NCBI GenBank assembly: GCA_015099395.1
Contig: AP024096.1
Coordinates: 7,233,485-7,297,484, forward strand
Source of the DNA: Ktedonobacteria bacterium brp13
Lineage (GTDB): Bacteria > Chloroflexota > Ktedonobacteria > Ktedonobacterales > Ktedonobacteraceae
DNA: 64,000 nt
Direction of reading: 5' to 3'
A model generated the notes under the pieces. The model ran no database searches. It saw only the letters and a list, made by a program, of their open reading frames with translations, and was not told where the DNA came from. Position numbers and translations under genes: made by a program. Below, in pieces: positions 1 to 7,866 of the stretch (within the stretch, counting starts at the first letter, position 1; every line of letters starts with the position of its first letter).

Positions 1-636
1 GAAGTCTCTAATAGGCATATAAATCTCGCCGCGTACCTCAACCTTAGGAGGGATCTGGTCACCACGCAGTTTTTGTGGGATAGTGCGGATCGTACGTATA
101 TTCTGCGTCCAGTTTTCGCCGACCAGACCATCGCCACGGGTCGCTCCGATCATGAGTCGCCCCTCGTCGTACGTGAGAGCCATTGCCAGACCATCGATCT
201 TCAATTCACATACATAGCTAAAGGTGGCATTCGGTAGGATGTTTTGAGCTCTACGCTGCCAGTCTTGTAGCTCCTGTTCACTACGGGCATTTGCCAGACT
301 TAACATAGGCAAAGGATGTCGCTGTTGGGGAACATCCTGTATCGGTTGTGCCCCTACACGCTGAGTGGGCGAATCTGGAGTCTGTAACTCTGGATGCTCT
401 TGTTCGATACGTTGCAGTTCGATCATATACTGATCGTATTCTGCGTCGGTTAGCACTGGATTGTCCTGGACGTAATAGTGATAATTCGCCTCTTCAATCT
501 GGTGTCTGAGCTCGGCTACACGTATCTCAAGACGCTCTTCATCGTTGCCCTCATCGCTTGTAACCTGCTCTAGCAGGTCGTTTGCTGTATGCTTTGACTT
601 GCTTTGCTCGGTTTGCCCACTCTGTACATCTGACAT
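1..636 (-). CDS. ligA: NAD-dependent DNA ligase, N-terminal part (cut by window edge)
   Basis: The gene reads out of the window on the left; only the first 212 codons are present. DNA ligase A seals nicks in replication and repair using NAD+. The N-terminal Ia segment is visible (NYHYYVQDNPVLTDAEYD, the NMN-binding helix-turn) followed by the adenylation domain with the nucleotidyl-transfer motif CELKIDGLA, whose Lys is the AMP acceptor, and the ATRGDGLVGE and EVRGEIYMP motifs. The ATG at 636 follows AAGGAG at 9 bases. The first about 35 residues are a polar, Gln/Ser/Glu-rich extension not usual for the family. Complete function cannot be judged because the OB, zinc-finger, HhH and BRCT parts lie outside. 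Confidence 0.95.
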   Translation of the reverse strand, partial: MSDVQSGQTEQSKSKHTANDLLEQVTSDEGNDEERLEIRVAELRHQIEEANYHYYVQDNPVLTDAEYDQYMIELQRIEQEHPELQTPDSPTQRVGAQPIQDVPQQRHPLPMLSLANARSEQELQDWQRRAQNILPNATFSYVCELKIDGLAMALTYDEGRLMIGATRGDGLVGENWTQNIRTIRTIPQKLRGDQIPPKVEVRGEIYMPIRDF

Positions 637-707
637 TCTTTACACTCCTTGTCGGATTGTTACTGGCGTATAGTGTTATCCTGGTTAATCTTAATGTTCT
701 ATTCTTT

Positions 708-995
708 TTAGAACGCCTGATAGTGGAAAAGTTCTGGTTGACCCTCGAAACGTCCGTTGACATGGCTGCGCCACTCGGCGAAATTGGGGCTGTTGCGGAA
801 ATCATTCATGTGCGCTTCAAGTGATGACCAGACCGCTGTCAACATAAAGCGTCCAGGTTGCTCGACACAACGTGTCGCATTTGCTGAGATACAGCCTGGA
901 TGCTGGCGGATGGCTTCGATTCCTTTGATAATACCATGCCCAAGTTCTTCTTCTTTGCCAGGAATAGCAGTAAAAACGGCAATCTCTGTGACCAT
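708..995 (-). CDS. Antibiotic biosynthesis monooxygenase (ABM) domain protein
   Basis: 95-residue single-domain protein of the dimeric alpha-beta ABM fold. It opens with the typical first strand (TEIAVFTAIPGKEEEL), a helix, then the PGCISANATRCVEQPGRFMLTAVWSSLEAH core in which the Trp and the following helix are usual. Family members act on small quinone or haem-like substrates or simply bind them; no substrate can be read from this sequence. It lies alone between ligA and a lipoprotein gene on the same strand, with AAGGAG 5' of the ATG. The identification at family level is good, the reaction is unknown. Confidence 0.85.
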   Translation of the reverse strand: MVTEIAVFTAIPGKEEELGHGIIKGIEAIRQHPGCISANATRCVEQPGRFMLTAVWSSLEAHMNDFRNSPNFAEWRSHVNGRFEGQPELFHYQAF

Positions 996-1084
996 TGTGA
1001 AAAACTCCTTCTTATAACGACGCGTGATGGGAGCTATATCGAGTGTGTGAACTGGCTATAGTCCCCCGTGTATCCCTGTGTATC

Positions 1085-1116
1085 CTACCATGGACATGCT
1101 AGCATGTCCATGGTAG
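1085..1116. repeat. 32-bp perfect palindrome between two genes
   Basis: Two 16-base arms with no spacer, centred on GCTAGC, are perfect reverse complements (CTACCATGGACATGCT and its complement). It sits 58 bases downstream of the phospholipase-D gene stop. It can fold as a hairpin in RNA from either strand, but there is no T-run, so an intrinsic terminator is possible but not typical. Confidence 0.7.
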
Positions 1117-1173
1117 AGCCCTCTATGAAATAGTCCGTATTGCTTGTAGTAACGTTGCCTGGCACATTGCTAT

Positions 1174-2277
1174 TCACGCTGCCATTGATATGTTCCAGTC
1201 TTGTTGGAATGTTTGTTGGAGCTTACTGATTGCTGTACTGTCAGCGAGGATGATGCCTAATTCGCGATTCTTTTCTAGTGAAGCGATTGAGATGTTTTCA
1301 GAGCCGACGAAGGCTGTCTTACCATCTACAACAAAGATTTTGGCATGCATATAGAGCTTTGCGTCTTCCTTGACCTGCACTCCACCACTGCTAATGGCCT
1401 GAATGCCGCTGGAATTGCTATCATTGCCGCCTTCCTGGATCTGACCTTTGGGTAGGATAACCTCAACCTGAACGCCGCGCTTCTCTGCTGAGATGAGTGC
1501 TTGTTCAATGCTGTTATCCTGCATCTCTTCAGCCTCGACAAGTAGTGTCTTATGCGCACTATTGATGAGGCTGGTAAGGCTTGAGCGCGAGTTGATAGGG
1601 CTAACAACCAGGTTGCTATCGTTGATAGTTGGCGTCTGCCGGTTCCAGTCGGCCTGGAAGATATTCTGGACAGCCTGGACGTCTTTCATGTTACTATCGA
1701 TGATGCCATACTCACGATTACTTGTTGATTTGCTACCACCGAGCGCCGACAGCGTAAAGTTGCTGGTCATGATATATGCCGTCTGTCCATCGATGACCAT
1801 GCCTTTTTCATGCGTCAAGGCGAATTGAGGGTTAGTTGTCATGGTCTTCACTCCTGCATATTGGAGCTTCTGGAGTGTCTCCTTTGGTGAGAGCGAGCCA
1901 CCACCATAGGGATGGTCTTCGAGCATGACACGCACATCTATATTGCGGTGCGCCGCATCTTCGAGTGCGCTAATCACATTGCGGTCTGTGAGTAAGTACA
2001 TCTCCAACCAGATCGATTTTCTGGCGTTGTTGATAGCACTGATAATTACGCCTTCGCCGTCGTCAGGCTCTACATAAAGATGTACACCCTGGACGCCACT
2101 ACCTGACACATCGCTGCTTGTTGACGTGCTGCCCGTCGAATCTGAGCCACTGGTAGAGGCAATGGTCCCGTTATTACTGCCAACCTTGATAGTAATCTGC
2201 TGGCTGCTACAGGCGGTAAGCAATAGACACAGTATCATCAGCGCCGCCATCACGTAGCTATAACGCCTTCTTTCCAT
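1174..2277 (-). CDS. Phospholipase D-like lipoprotein (two HKD motifs)
   Basis: 367 residues. The N-terminus is a lipoprotein signal (basic RRR, hydrophobic stretch, lipobox LLTAC with Cys23), so the protein should be anchored on the outer face of the membrane. A Ser/Gly/Thr-rich spacer to about residue 62 leads into two phosphatidyltransferase repeats. Each carries a full HxKx4D motif: H156/K158/D163 followed by TSNFT, and H311/K313/D318 followed by GSENIS. Two complete motifs predict an active phosphodiesterase or transphosphatidylase such as a cardiolipin-synthase-like enzyme or a nuclease; the sequence alone does not separate these. Monocistronic, on the same strand as its neighbours. Confidence 0.9.
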   Translation of the reverse strand: MERRRYSYVMAALMILCLLLTACSSQQITIKVGSNNGTIASTSGSDSTGSTSTSSDVSGSGVQGVHLYVEPDDGEGVIISAINNARKSIWLEMYLLTDRNVISALEDAAHRNIDVRVMLEDHPYGGGSLSPKETLQKLQYAGVKTMTTNPQFALTHEKGMVIDGQTAYIMTSNFTLSALGGSKSTSNREYGIIDSNMKDVQAVQNIFQADWNRQTPTINDSNLVVSPINSRSSLTSLINSAHKTLLVEAEEMQDNSIEQALISAEKRGVQVEVILPKGQIQEGGNDSNSSGIQAISSGGVQVKEDAKLYMHAKIFVVDGKTAFVGSENISIASLEKNRELGIILADSTAISKLQQTFQQDWNISMAA

Positions 2278-2601
2278 CTCCTTGTGCGCCTTTCCTTCTT
2301 TTCTTACCCGCTGAAAGGGTTATTTGATTCCATTCCACGTTCGTAGAGGGCACCTCTGGTTTTTCTGCCCTCTACATACGTAATATGTGTATTCTGCTTG
2401 TGAGAGGAAAACACCTTTCCCTCTACAGTAGTAACGAGGGAGTGTATAAAATCGTTGAGGTTGTAGAAATTGTTATGTTTTATGCGCAATGGCGGAAGGT
2501 GAGAGTGGCTGGAGGTGTAAGTGATAACGCAAGGCAGCAAAACGCCGGACCTCGTTCACAATCCGGCGTTGTGCTGCCTGGGTAAGATTGTTCAGGCTGA
2601 A
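2278..2601. other. Intergenic region with CCTCTAC-bearing hairpin upstream of the PLD gene
   Basis: No convincing gene. A 10-bp inverted repeat (GTAGAGGGCA at 2343-2352, complement at 2366-2375) lies about 65 bases before the phospholipase-D start. A further CCCTCTAC occurs near 2420. These could be an operator or a leader hairpin, but nothing identifies the binding protein. The 3' part holds the terminator listed separately. Confidence 0.4.
2533..2578 (-). terminator. Hairpin terminator of the CBS-pyrophosphatase gene
   Basis: 17-base arms at 2533-2549 and 2562-2578 pair at 16 of 17 positions with a 12-base loop, 23 bases after the ppaC stop codon. The T-run is weak (TTGCGTTA on the minus strand). 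Confidence 0.65.
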
Positions 2602-4254
2602 TTAATGAATGCTAGATGTTTCAACCAGGGTCGCTTCGATGCGTGTCAGCAGGGGGACTACCTGTTTCTTACGAGAGACAAGACCTTCTACTGTGATCGA
2701 GTGTCCGCCCTCTTCCAGGGGATTACCAAAGGCTTCTGCAACGGCTTTTTCACCTCCACAGATCAACAGATGGCAGCGCATATTTATGATATCAACAATC
2801 ATAAATAGGAACGAAGCATAGCTCCGTTCATGCACGATGCGTCCCATTGTTTCTAGTAGCTCATCCTTGCGTGCCTCGATTAACGCAGGGCTGGCGGTCT
2901 CCACTGTGCCGACTGCAAATTTATAATCACGTACCGTGAACTCTTTAAAGTCCAACGTGAGCAATTGTTCGGACGGCTTTTCTGCCAGATCACGAGCGGC
3001 CTCTGTGAAAATGGCCTGACCGTATTCTTCGAGATTCTCTCCCGCTATAGCGGCGAATTCGACAGCAGCCCGCTCGTCACGTGCAGTGCAGGTTGGGGAG
3101 CGCAAGATAAGTGTATCATAGAGCAGCCCTGCTAACAGCAATCCAGCGACCGGGCGTGGAATGGCGATATCCGCTTCGTGGTAGAGTTCCGCGATAATTG
3201 TGCCCGTGCAGCCTACCGGCTCGGCACGAAACATGATTGGTTTGCTCGTATGAACATCGGCGATACGATGATGATCGATGATACCAAGTAATTCAGCTTC
3301 ATCGATGCCATCAATAGCCTGTGATTGTTCGTTATGATCGACCTGAATAACGCGTTTTGGATGTGCTTTAATGAGATCGGTGCGTGATATATAACCAGCC
3401 AGTTTGCCATCATCATCGACAACCGGGATAGACCGTAAGCGTGCAAGCAGTGGTTGTACATCGCTCATATGATCGTCGGGATGGCAGAAAGGGAACTCGC
3501 GGTTCATAATCTCCTGCGTTTCGATGCTCAGATTGATCAGGCGGATTGCGGTAAAGGTGTGATGTGCGGTGCTTATAACCATGACACCATTATGACGGGC
3601 GGAGTTCAGGGTTCGTTCGGAGACCAGAAGATCTCCCGTAATAACCAGAGCCGCTGCACCACGCTCGATGGCCGCTAATTGTGCATCCTCGCGATCTCCG
3701 ATCAGGACAAGGCTTCCTGGTTCCACGTAATCAGCCATCGTCTCAGCTTCCATCGCACCAACCAGAATACGATTACCGAGCGTGCGTCGTCCTTCCACCA
3801 GAATACGACCCTTGAGCACGCTGACCAGATTGTCCCGTTTCAAAGGGATACGATTGACTGATTTTGGATCCAGATCATTAAAGAATAATTTTGCCAGGTC
3901 GTCATGAGCGATTGTGCCTTTCACATGGTTCTCAGCATCGATTACTGGCATTGAACCAAGGTTATGTTCTTGTAGGAGTTGCCCTGATTCGAACAGCGGC
4001 TGCTCAACATAGGCTGAGATGATCCCTCGTCGCATGACATCGCGTACCTGTAAGTACACATCTTCAATGGCTTCGGGTGGCTCGACATTGAAGCGGTCGA
4101 GGACAAATTTGATCTCGGGTTTTAATTCACCGTGGCGGGCTGGAATAGCCTCTTCTTCTCCAAGTTCCTGCAATAGGTGCGCGTAAGCATAAGCTGATGC
4201 TACTGAGTCCATATCCGAGTTTTTATGGCCAATAACATAGATAGGTCGTGTCAT
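2602..4254 (-). CDS. ppaC: Manganese-dependent inorganic pyrophosphatase, CBS/DRTGG-regulated (family II)
   Basis: 550 residues; hydrolyses pyrophosphate to phosphate in the cytosol. The DHH phosphoesterase core is split: residues 1-65 carry the metal motif GHKNSDMDS, and the core resumes after about residue 295 with GIIDHHRIADVH (the DHH signature). Between them lie a CBS half (EHNLGSMPVIDAENHVKGTI), a DRTGG domain (about 120-245) and a second CBS half (IPVVDDDGKLAGYISRTDLIKAH). The DHHA2 domain forms the C-terminus. In this family the CBS pair binds adenine nucleotides and DRTGG permits Ap4A activation, so activity is likely tuned by energy state. Plain family II enzymes are about 310 residues; the extra length is the regulatory insert. 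Monocistronic. Confidence 0.95.
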   Translation of the reverse strand: MTRPIYVIGHKNSDMDSVASAYAYAHLLQELGEEEAIPARHGELKPEIKFVLDRFNVEPPEAIEDVYLQVRDVMRRGIISAYVEQPLFESGQLLQEHNLGSMPVIDAENHVKGTIAHDDLAKLFFNDLDPKSVNRIPLKRDNLVSVLKGRILVEGRRTLGNRILVGAMEAETMADYVEPGSLVLIGDREDAQLAAIERGAAALVITGDLLVSERTLNSARHNGVMVISTAHHTFTAIRLINLSIETQEIMNREFPFCHPDDHMSDVQPLLARLRSIPVVDDDGKLAGYISRTDLIKAHPKRVIQVDHNEQSQAIDGIDEAELLGIIDHHRIADVHTSKPIMFRAEPVGCTGTIIAELYHEADIAIPRPVAGLLLAGLLYDTLILRSPTCTARDERAAVEFAAIAGENLEEYGQAIFTEAARDLAEKPSEQLLTLDFKEFTVRDYKFAVGTVETASPALIEARKDELLETMGRIVHERSYASFLFMIVDIINMRCHLLICGGEKAVAEAFGNPLEEGGHSITVEGLVSRKKQVVPLLTRIEATLVETSSIH

Positions 4255-4730
4255 TTGCTTTGTTCTCCGTCCAGCGTGATGGGGTCGGGTTGTTCCTGGT
4301 TATGTTATTAAGGATGTATCGTTCGCTATACATGTCGGAATACATGCCAGGAGCCGTCTCCTGTGTATTGAATGCATGACGGCTCAGGTATCATAGACCG
4401 TTTTTCTTGCTCTGACAAGGGGCAACATCTGAGATTGATCCCATACGCTGATCAATGCCAGTGTGCTCTACGATGATCTCTCATAGTACGCCGCTGTATT
4501 CTTCGCCTCTGTGGATGTAACGATTTTCAACCTTGAAATGTAGATCTGTGTCTCTCTCTGAAAGTGGAACTCGCACCATGTAGTGCTCTATTCTTCTGTG
4601 ACTATGACTGCTGTACTGTACCATAGAGAGTGAAACTCTGCTTTTGGTAGCCATAATTACTTATGATTATGAAAAAAGAATAGTCAACATGATACACTAG
4701 GTGCAGTGATAGAAGTATTGAGGTATCTGT
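4255..4730. other. 476-bp divergent intergenic region
   Basis: No coding region or RNA gene seen. It must hold the promoters for the pyrophosphatase (minus) and the WD40 protein (plus). A weak minus-10-like GATACACT lies about 35 bases before the WD40 ATG, but no convincing minus-35 partner was found. Confidence 0.4.
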
Positions 4731-6287
4731 ATGCAAAAATATGAGTTACTGATAGAACGGGACGTGTTTGGAACGTTGCAACCTGTTGAGGTTGCAATGG
4801 ATCTTCCTATCTCTTCGCTGCTTCCTGGCTTAGTTGTGCAGTTGCGTTTGCCGCGCACTGACCTCTTTGGAAAGCAACTCTCGTATCAACTCTATGTGGC
4901 AAACAGTGGTCGGCGGCTCCTGTCACAACAGACATTCGCAGAGGCTGGTGTTGAGCCTGGTATGCATCTGCGCCTGGAAGCTACTATGCTGGATGAGGAT
5001 TCCAGGCCTGATCTAGCGGTTCCAACACTCATTCCTACTCAGTTGGGAGCGGTTCCGACAATTCCAACAATTCCGAGTAGCTCAACGGGTACTTCAGCGC
5101 GTAACCGCGACCCGCTGCTCCATTCTGCTAATACACTGGGTGATCACGATGCTTTGTCCGCTACTGCACTGGCCCCGGTGGCGTATGAACCTGTCGTTCC
5201 GCCTCGGAAGCAGTCACGACGGGTTTTTGTACTTGCCATGGGAGCGTTGCTGGGCGTAGGTGGGGTTGGTTTGAGCTATGCCGCTTATCATACTTTGCTT
5301 CATTCTGGGCAGACGGGGGGACACGTTCAGTCGAAAGTGCCTGCTCAGCCAGTCCAGCAGGCTGCTCAGCTGGCACAACGACCTGTCGCACAGCAACTGT
5401 TTACATTCCAGCGTCATCAGCAACTGGTACGCGTTGTCGGGTGGTCAGCGGATGGGCAACATCTGGCGAGCACTGGGGATGATGCACATCTCTTTGTCTG
5501 GGATCGTACGGGGAACGTATTACAAGATCTGCCACAGCCTGCCGCCTCGCATGCGTTGGCATGGTCGCCGGATGGACAACGTCTGGTAGTAGGCGCAAAT
5601 ACGCAGGTAGCTTTTTATCAAGCATTGGATGGGAAATTATTAGCGCGTTCGCACCATCATCATACGCAACAAGTGACGGCGCTGGCGTGGTCACAGCAAG
5701 GACTGATGCGCGTTGTCTCTGCTGGTATGGATCAGCGTGCAGTGATCTGGGATACGACTAATTATCATGCCATGCTCACATACCGCAATCAGCATTCAGC
5801 GCTTGATACAGTTGCCTGGAGTAATGATGGGCAGAGTGTCGCAACTTCTGCCGACAATGGGAGTGTGCACGTCTGGAATGCGAGTAGCGGACAGGATCTG
5901 CATGCCGCGTTTCAGGATGTGCAGAGACCGATGCGCGCTCTGGCCTTCGCGGGTACCAATGCAATGCTGGCTGTTGGTGGTGATGACGGTATCGTAAGAA
6001 TCTGGAGTGGTCTGACCTGTACGCATGCAGGTATGGTCTGTATGGATCAGCCGCAACGTTTTCATATAACGCAGGCTGCTATTCGTGCGCTGTCCTGGTC
6101 ATCGGATGGACGCTCGCTGGCAGTAGGAACAAATGATGGAATGATTGTGCTCTTACAGCCAATGAAGGGAACCCAACCAGTATTGACGCTACGACAAAAT
6201 TCAAATGTGCGTAGTGTGAGTTGGTCACCCGATGGCAATCAACTTGCTACTGCAGTTGGTAACCAGGTGACGTTATGGCAGATCTGA
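4731..6287 (+). CDS. Membrane protein with YukD-like N-terminal domain and WD40 propeller
   Basis: 518 residues. Residues 1-85 look like a ubiquitin-fold YukD/EsaB-type domain (LPISSLLPGLVVQLRLP...GRRLLSQQTFAEAGVEPGMHLRLEA). A Pro/Thr/Ser linker follows, then RKQSRR and one membrane helix (about 164-187), and from about 215 to the end at least six WD40 blades with repeated AWSPDGQ, ASxGDD and VxVWD patterns. The basic run before the helix predicts the N-terminal domain inside and the propeller outside. YukD domains elsewhere are tied to type VII secretion and propellers to scaffolding; no partner gene is present here. The last codon and stop are altered by the adjacent insertion sequence: TGA lies inside its left end. 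Without the insertion the protein would end LWQMQGL. Confidence 0.85.
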   Translation: MQKYELLIERDVFGTLQPVEVAMDLPISSLLPGLVVQLRLPRTDLFGKQLSYQLYVANSGRRLLSQQTFAEAGVEPGMHLRLEATMLDEDSRPDLAVPTLIPTQLGAVPTIPTIPSSSTGTSARNRDPLLHSANTLGDHDALSATALAPVAYEPVVPPRKQSRRVFVLAMGALLGVGGVGLSYAAYHTLLHSGQTGGHVQSKVPAQPVQQAAQLAQRPVAQQLFTFQRHQQLVRVVGWSADGQHLASTGDDAHLFVWDRTGNVLQDLPQPAASHALAWSPDGQRLVVGANTQVAFYQALDGKLLARSHHHHTQQVTALAWSQQGLMRVVSAGMDQRAVIWDTTNYHAMLTYRNQHSALDTVAWSNDGQSVATSADNGSVHVWNASSGQDLHAAFQDVQRPMRALAFAGTNAMLAVGGDDGIVRIWSGLTCTHAGMVCMDQPQRFHITQAAIRALSWSSDGRSLAVGTNDGMIVLLQPMKGTQPVLTLRQNSNVRSVSWSPDGNQLATAVGNQVTLWQI

Positions 6288-7769
6288 CAAGTTAACACAA
6301 TTTATGGGGGAGGAAAGCGAGTCGCAAGATGAACGCCTTGGAGAACTGTTTGAATATACAGCCAACCCTTCCATAAGGTCTGCCATCCTGGAGGTCCATC
6401 ACTCTTTCGATTGAAGTAGCCTCCGAAGCTGGCAATGGTACGCCACAAGTCATTGGCGGTGAGTATGACCTTCGGGCGTTTATCGAGGTGAGTGACGACG
6501 TCAATCACTTCTTGCGAGACCACCTCAGTGGCAGGGGTATCCGGAGCCAGCTGTGCGGTCTGCCGCAGCCATAATAATCGCATCGCCATCGGGGTCAAGA
6601 TCCCCAGCAGATTCCACATGGCTCCGACCGTCTGTTTTCGACGGACTTCGATGCCACAGCCGGTTTTCAGTACCTTGTGGAAATCCTCCAGGAGCCACCT
6701 CCATTTGTACCATTTCACCCGCTCCCAGGCATCCTGCTCACATGCGATCGGTACCGTTGTCAGCAAGATCCACTCCAACGGCTCCACTCCTTGTGGCGGC
6801 TCTGGTTCCCACACGTGAACAACCCAAGCCTTGACCTCCGTTTTCGAGAGCACCGCCCCGTTAGCGGGAGGTTGGATACGCACTTCTTGCCAACTGATCT
6901 GCACAAAGGCATCGCGAGCGGGGCGCTGACGCTGGGCAGAAACGTGCAAAATCCGGCCACCTTGCGCAGGCAAAGCACGAGCCAGGGTTTTGAGACGGAG
7001 CACTTCAGGGTCCTCCGCTTCAGGGATCTCATCGAGAAGCACACGGCGATCCTGCGCCACACGGACCACAAAGTCATATCCCAACTGTTCGCACGTCTGC
7101 CAAAAGGTGTAGATGTCGCTGCCCCGGTCCCCCACGTAGATCCACTTCTGCTGGTCTGGAACCGGTCCGATGGCCTGGATGCTGTGCTCCCACACCTGCG
7201 ATTCTCGCACACGCTTTTTCCGTTGGGCCTTTGTCTCCCCTTTGGGAGCAGGTTGACGGACAAAAGGTTCTTGGTACAGACACCCAAGCAATTGCTGCGA
7301 ATCGGCATCCATCGCCAAGACGGTATGCACGAAGAAGCCCTGGGCTTTGTTTCCTCGTCCGATGGGACCCAGACCCTCGGCTGTCTCATGGCTGGAAAGG
7401 TTGATGTCCGTGGTGTCGGCGGCCAGCAGCACACGGGAGCGTTGCATTGCCTCTTGACGGGTTGTTCTCCAGTGGGGGGTCATGATCTGCTCGTGGGTCA
7501 CGGCCTCATTGTCCAGGAAGCGATAGGCGGCCAGCGTATCTGCCCAGTTACGCATGCTTTCCGGCAAGGATGCCGAGGGGTTCTCCGCAATGGCCGTCGC
7601 CATCTTGACCAGGCGATCTGTACGCCGCAGATCCCCCAATTCTGTCGTGCCGAAGGTTTCTCCTGCCCATTTGTCGGGATGCTCCAATCTTTCTCCATCC
7701 ATCTTTCTTGTTCCTTTCCTCTACATAGCTTCTCCTTCCAGCTTACCAGAATATGCGTTAACTTGTCAG
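6284..7769. mobile_element. Complete IS4/IS50-type insertion sequence, 1486 bp, with 9-bp target duplication
   Basis: The ends are inverted repeats starting CTGACAAGTTAAC, identical for 13 bases (6284-6296 and 7757-7769) and similar for about 24. The element is flanked by the direct repeat ATGGCAGAT at 6275-6283 and 7770-7778. CTGAC ends and 9-bp duplications are also those of Tn5/IS50. It carries one transposase gene. All parts are intact, which points to a recent and possibly active insertion. It landed at the end of the WD40 gene and separates that gene from its original stop (7789-7791) and terminator. Confidence 0.95.
6302..7702 (-). CDS. IS4-family (Tn5/IS50-like) transposase
   Basis: 466 residues. 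The N-terminal 75 residues match the Tn5-type DNA-binding domain (WAGETFGTTELGDLRRTDRLVKMA...LPESMRNWADTLAAYRFLDN). The DDE catalytic residues can be placed: D96 in ADTTD, D192 in YVGDRGSDIY and E339 in the YREK signature, here Y332-x2-R335-x3-E339-x6-K346. The length matches the family and there is no frameshift or stop, so the enzyme is likely functional. It cuts and pastes the element through its terminal repeats. It reads on the strand opposite to the WD40 gene it follows. Confidence 0.95.
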   Translation of the reverse strand: MDGERLEHPDKWAGETFGTTELGDLRRTDRLVKMATAIAENPSASLPESMRNWADTLAAYRFLDNEAVTHEQIMTPHWRTTRQEAMQRSRVLLAADTTDINLSSHETAEGLGPIGRGNKAQGFFVHTVLAMDADSQQLLGCLYQEPFVRQPAPKGETKAQRKKRVRESQVWEHSIQAIGPVPDQQKWIYVGDRGSDIYTFWQTCEQLGYDFVVRVAQDRRVLLDEIPEAEDPEVLRLKTLARALPAQGGRILHVSAQRQRPARDAFVQISWQEVRIQPPANGAVLSKTEVKAWVVHVWEPEPPQGVEPLEWILLTTVPIACEQDAWERVKWYKWRWLLEDFHKVLKTGCGIEVRRKQTVGAMWNLLGILTPMAMRLLWLRQTAQLAPDTPATEVVSQEVIDVVTHLDKRPKVILTANDLWRTIASFGGYFNRKSDGPPGWQTLWKGWLYIQTVLQGVHLATRFPPP

Positions 7770-7806
7770 ATGGCAGATGCAGGGTCTGTAAGCGAGGTTT
7801 CAAGAG

Positions 7807-7842
7807 TAGGGAGGACGTGAGAAGCTCGTTGTCTCCTCCCTA
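7807..7842. terminator. Bidirectional terminator hairpin
   Basis: TAGGGAGGA (7807-7815) and its perfect complement TCCTCCCTA (7834-7842) flank an 18-base loop. It lies between the pre-insertion stop codon of the WD40 gene (plus) and the polyprenyl synthase stop (minus), so it probably served both; only a short T-rich tract follows. Confidence 0.55.
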
Positions 7843-7866
7843 TTCTCTATGTATATGGGGTGCAGC

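Noticed and set aside
2304..2540. 78-codon minus frame upstream of the phospholipase-D gene
   Set aside because: Runs through hairpins and into the ppaC terminator, with no ribosome site or recognisable sequence.
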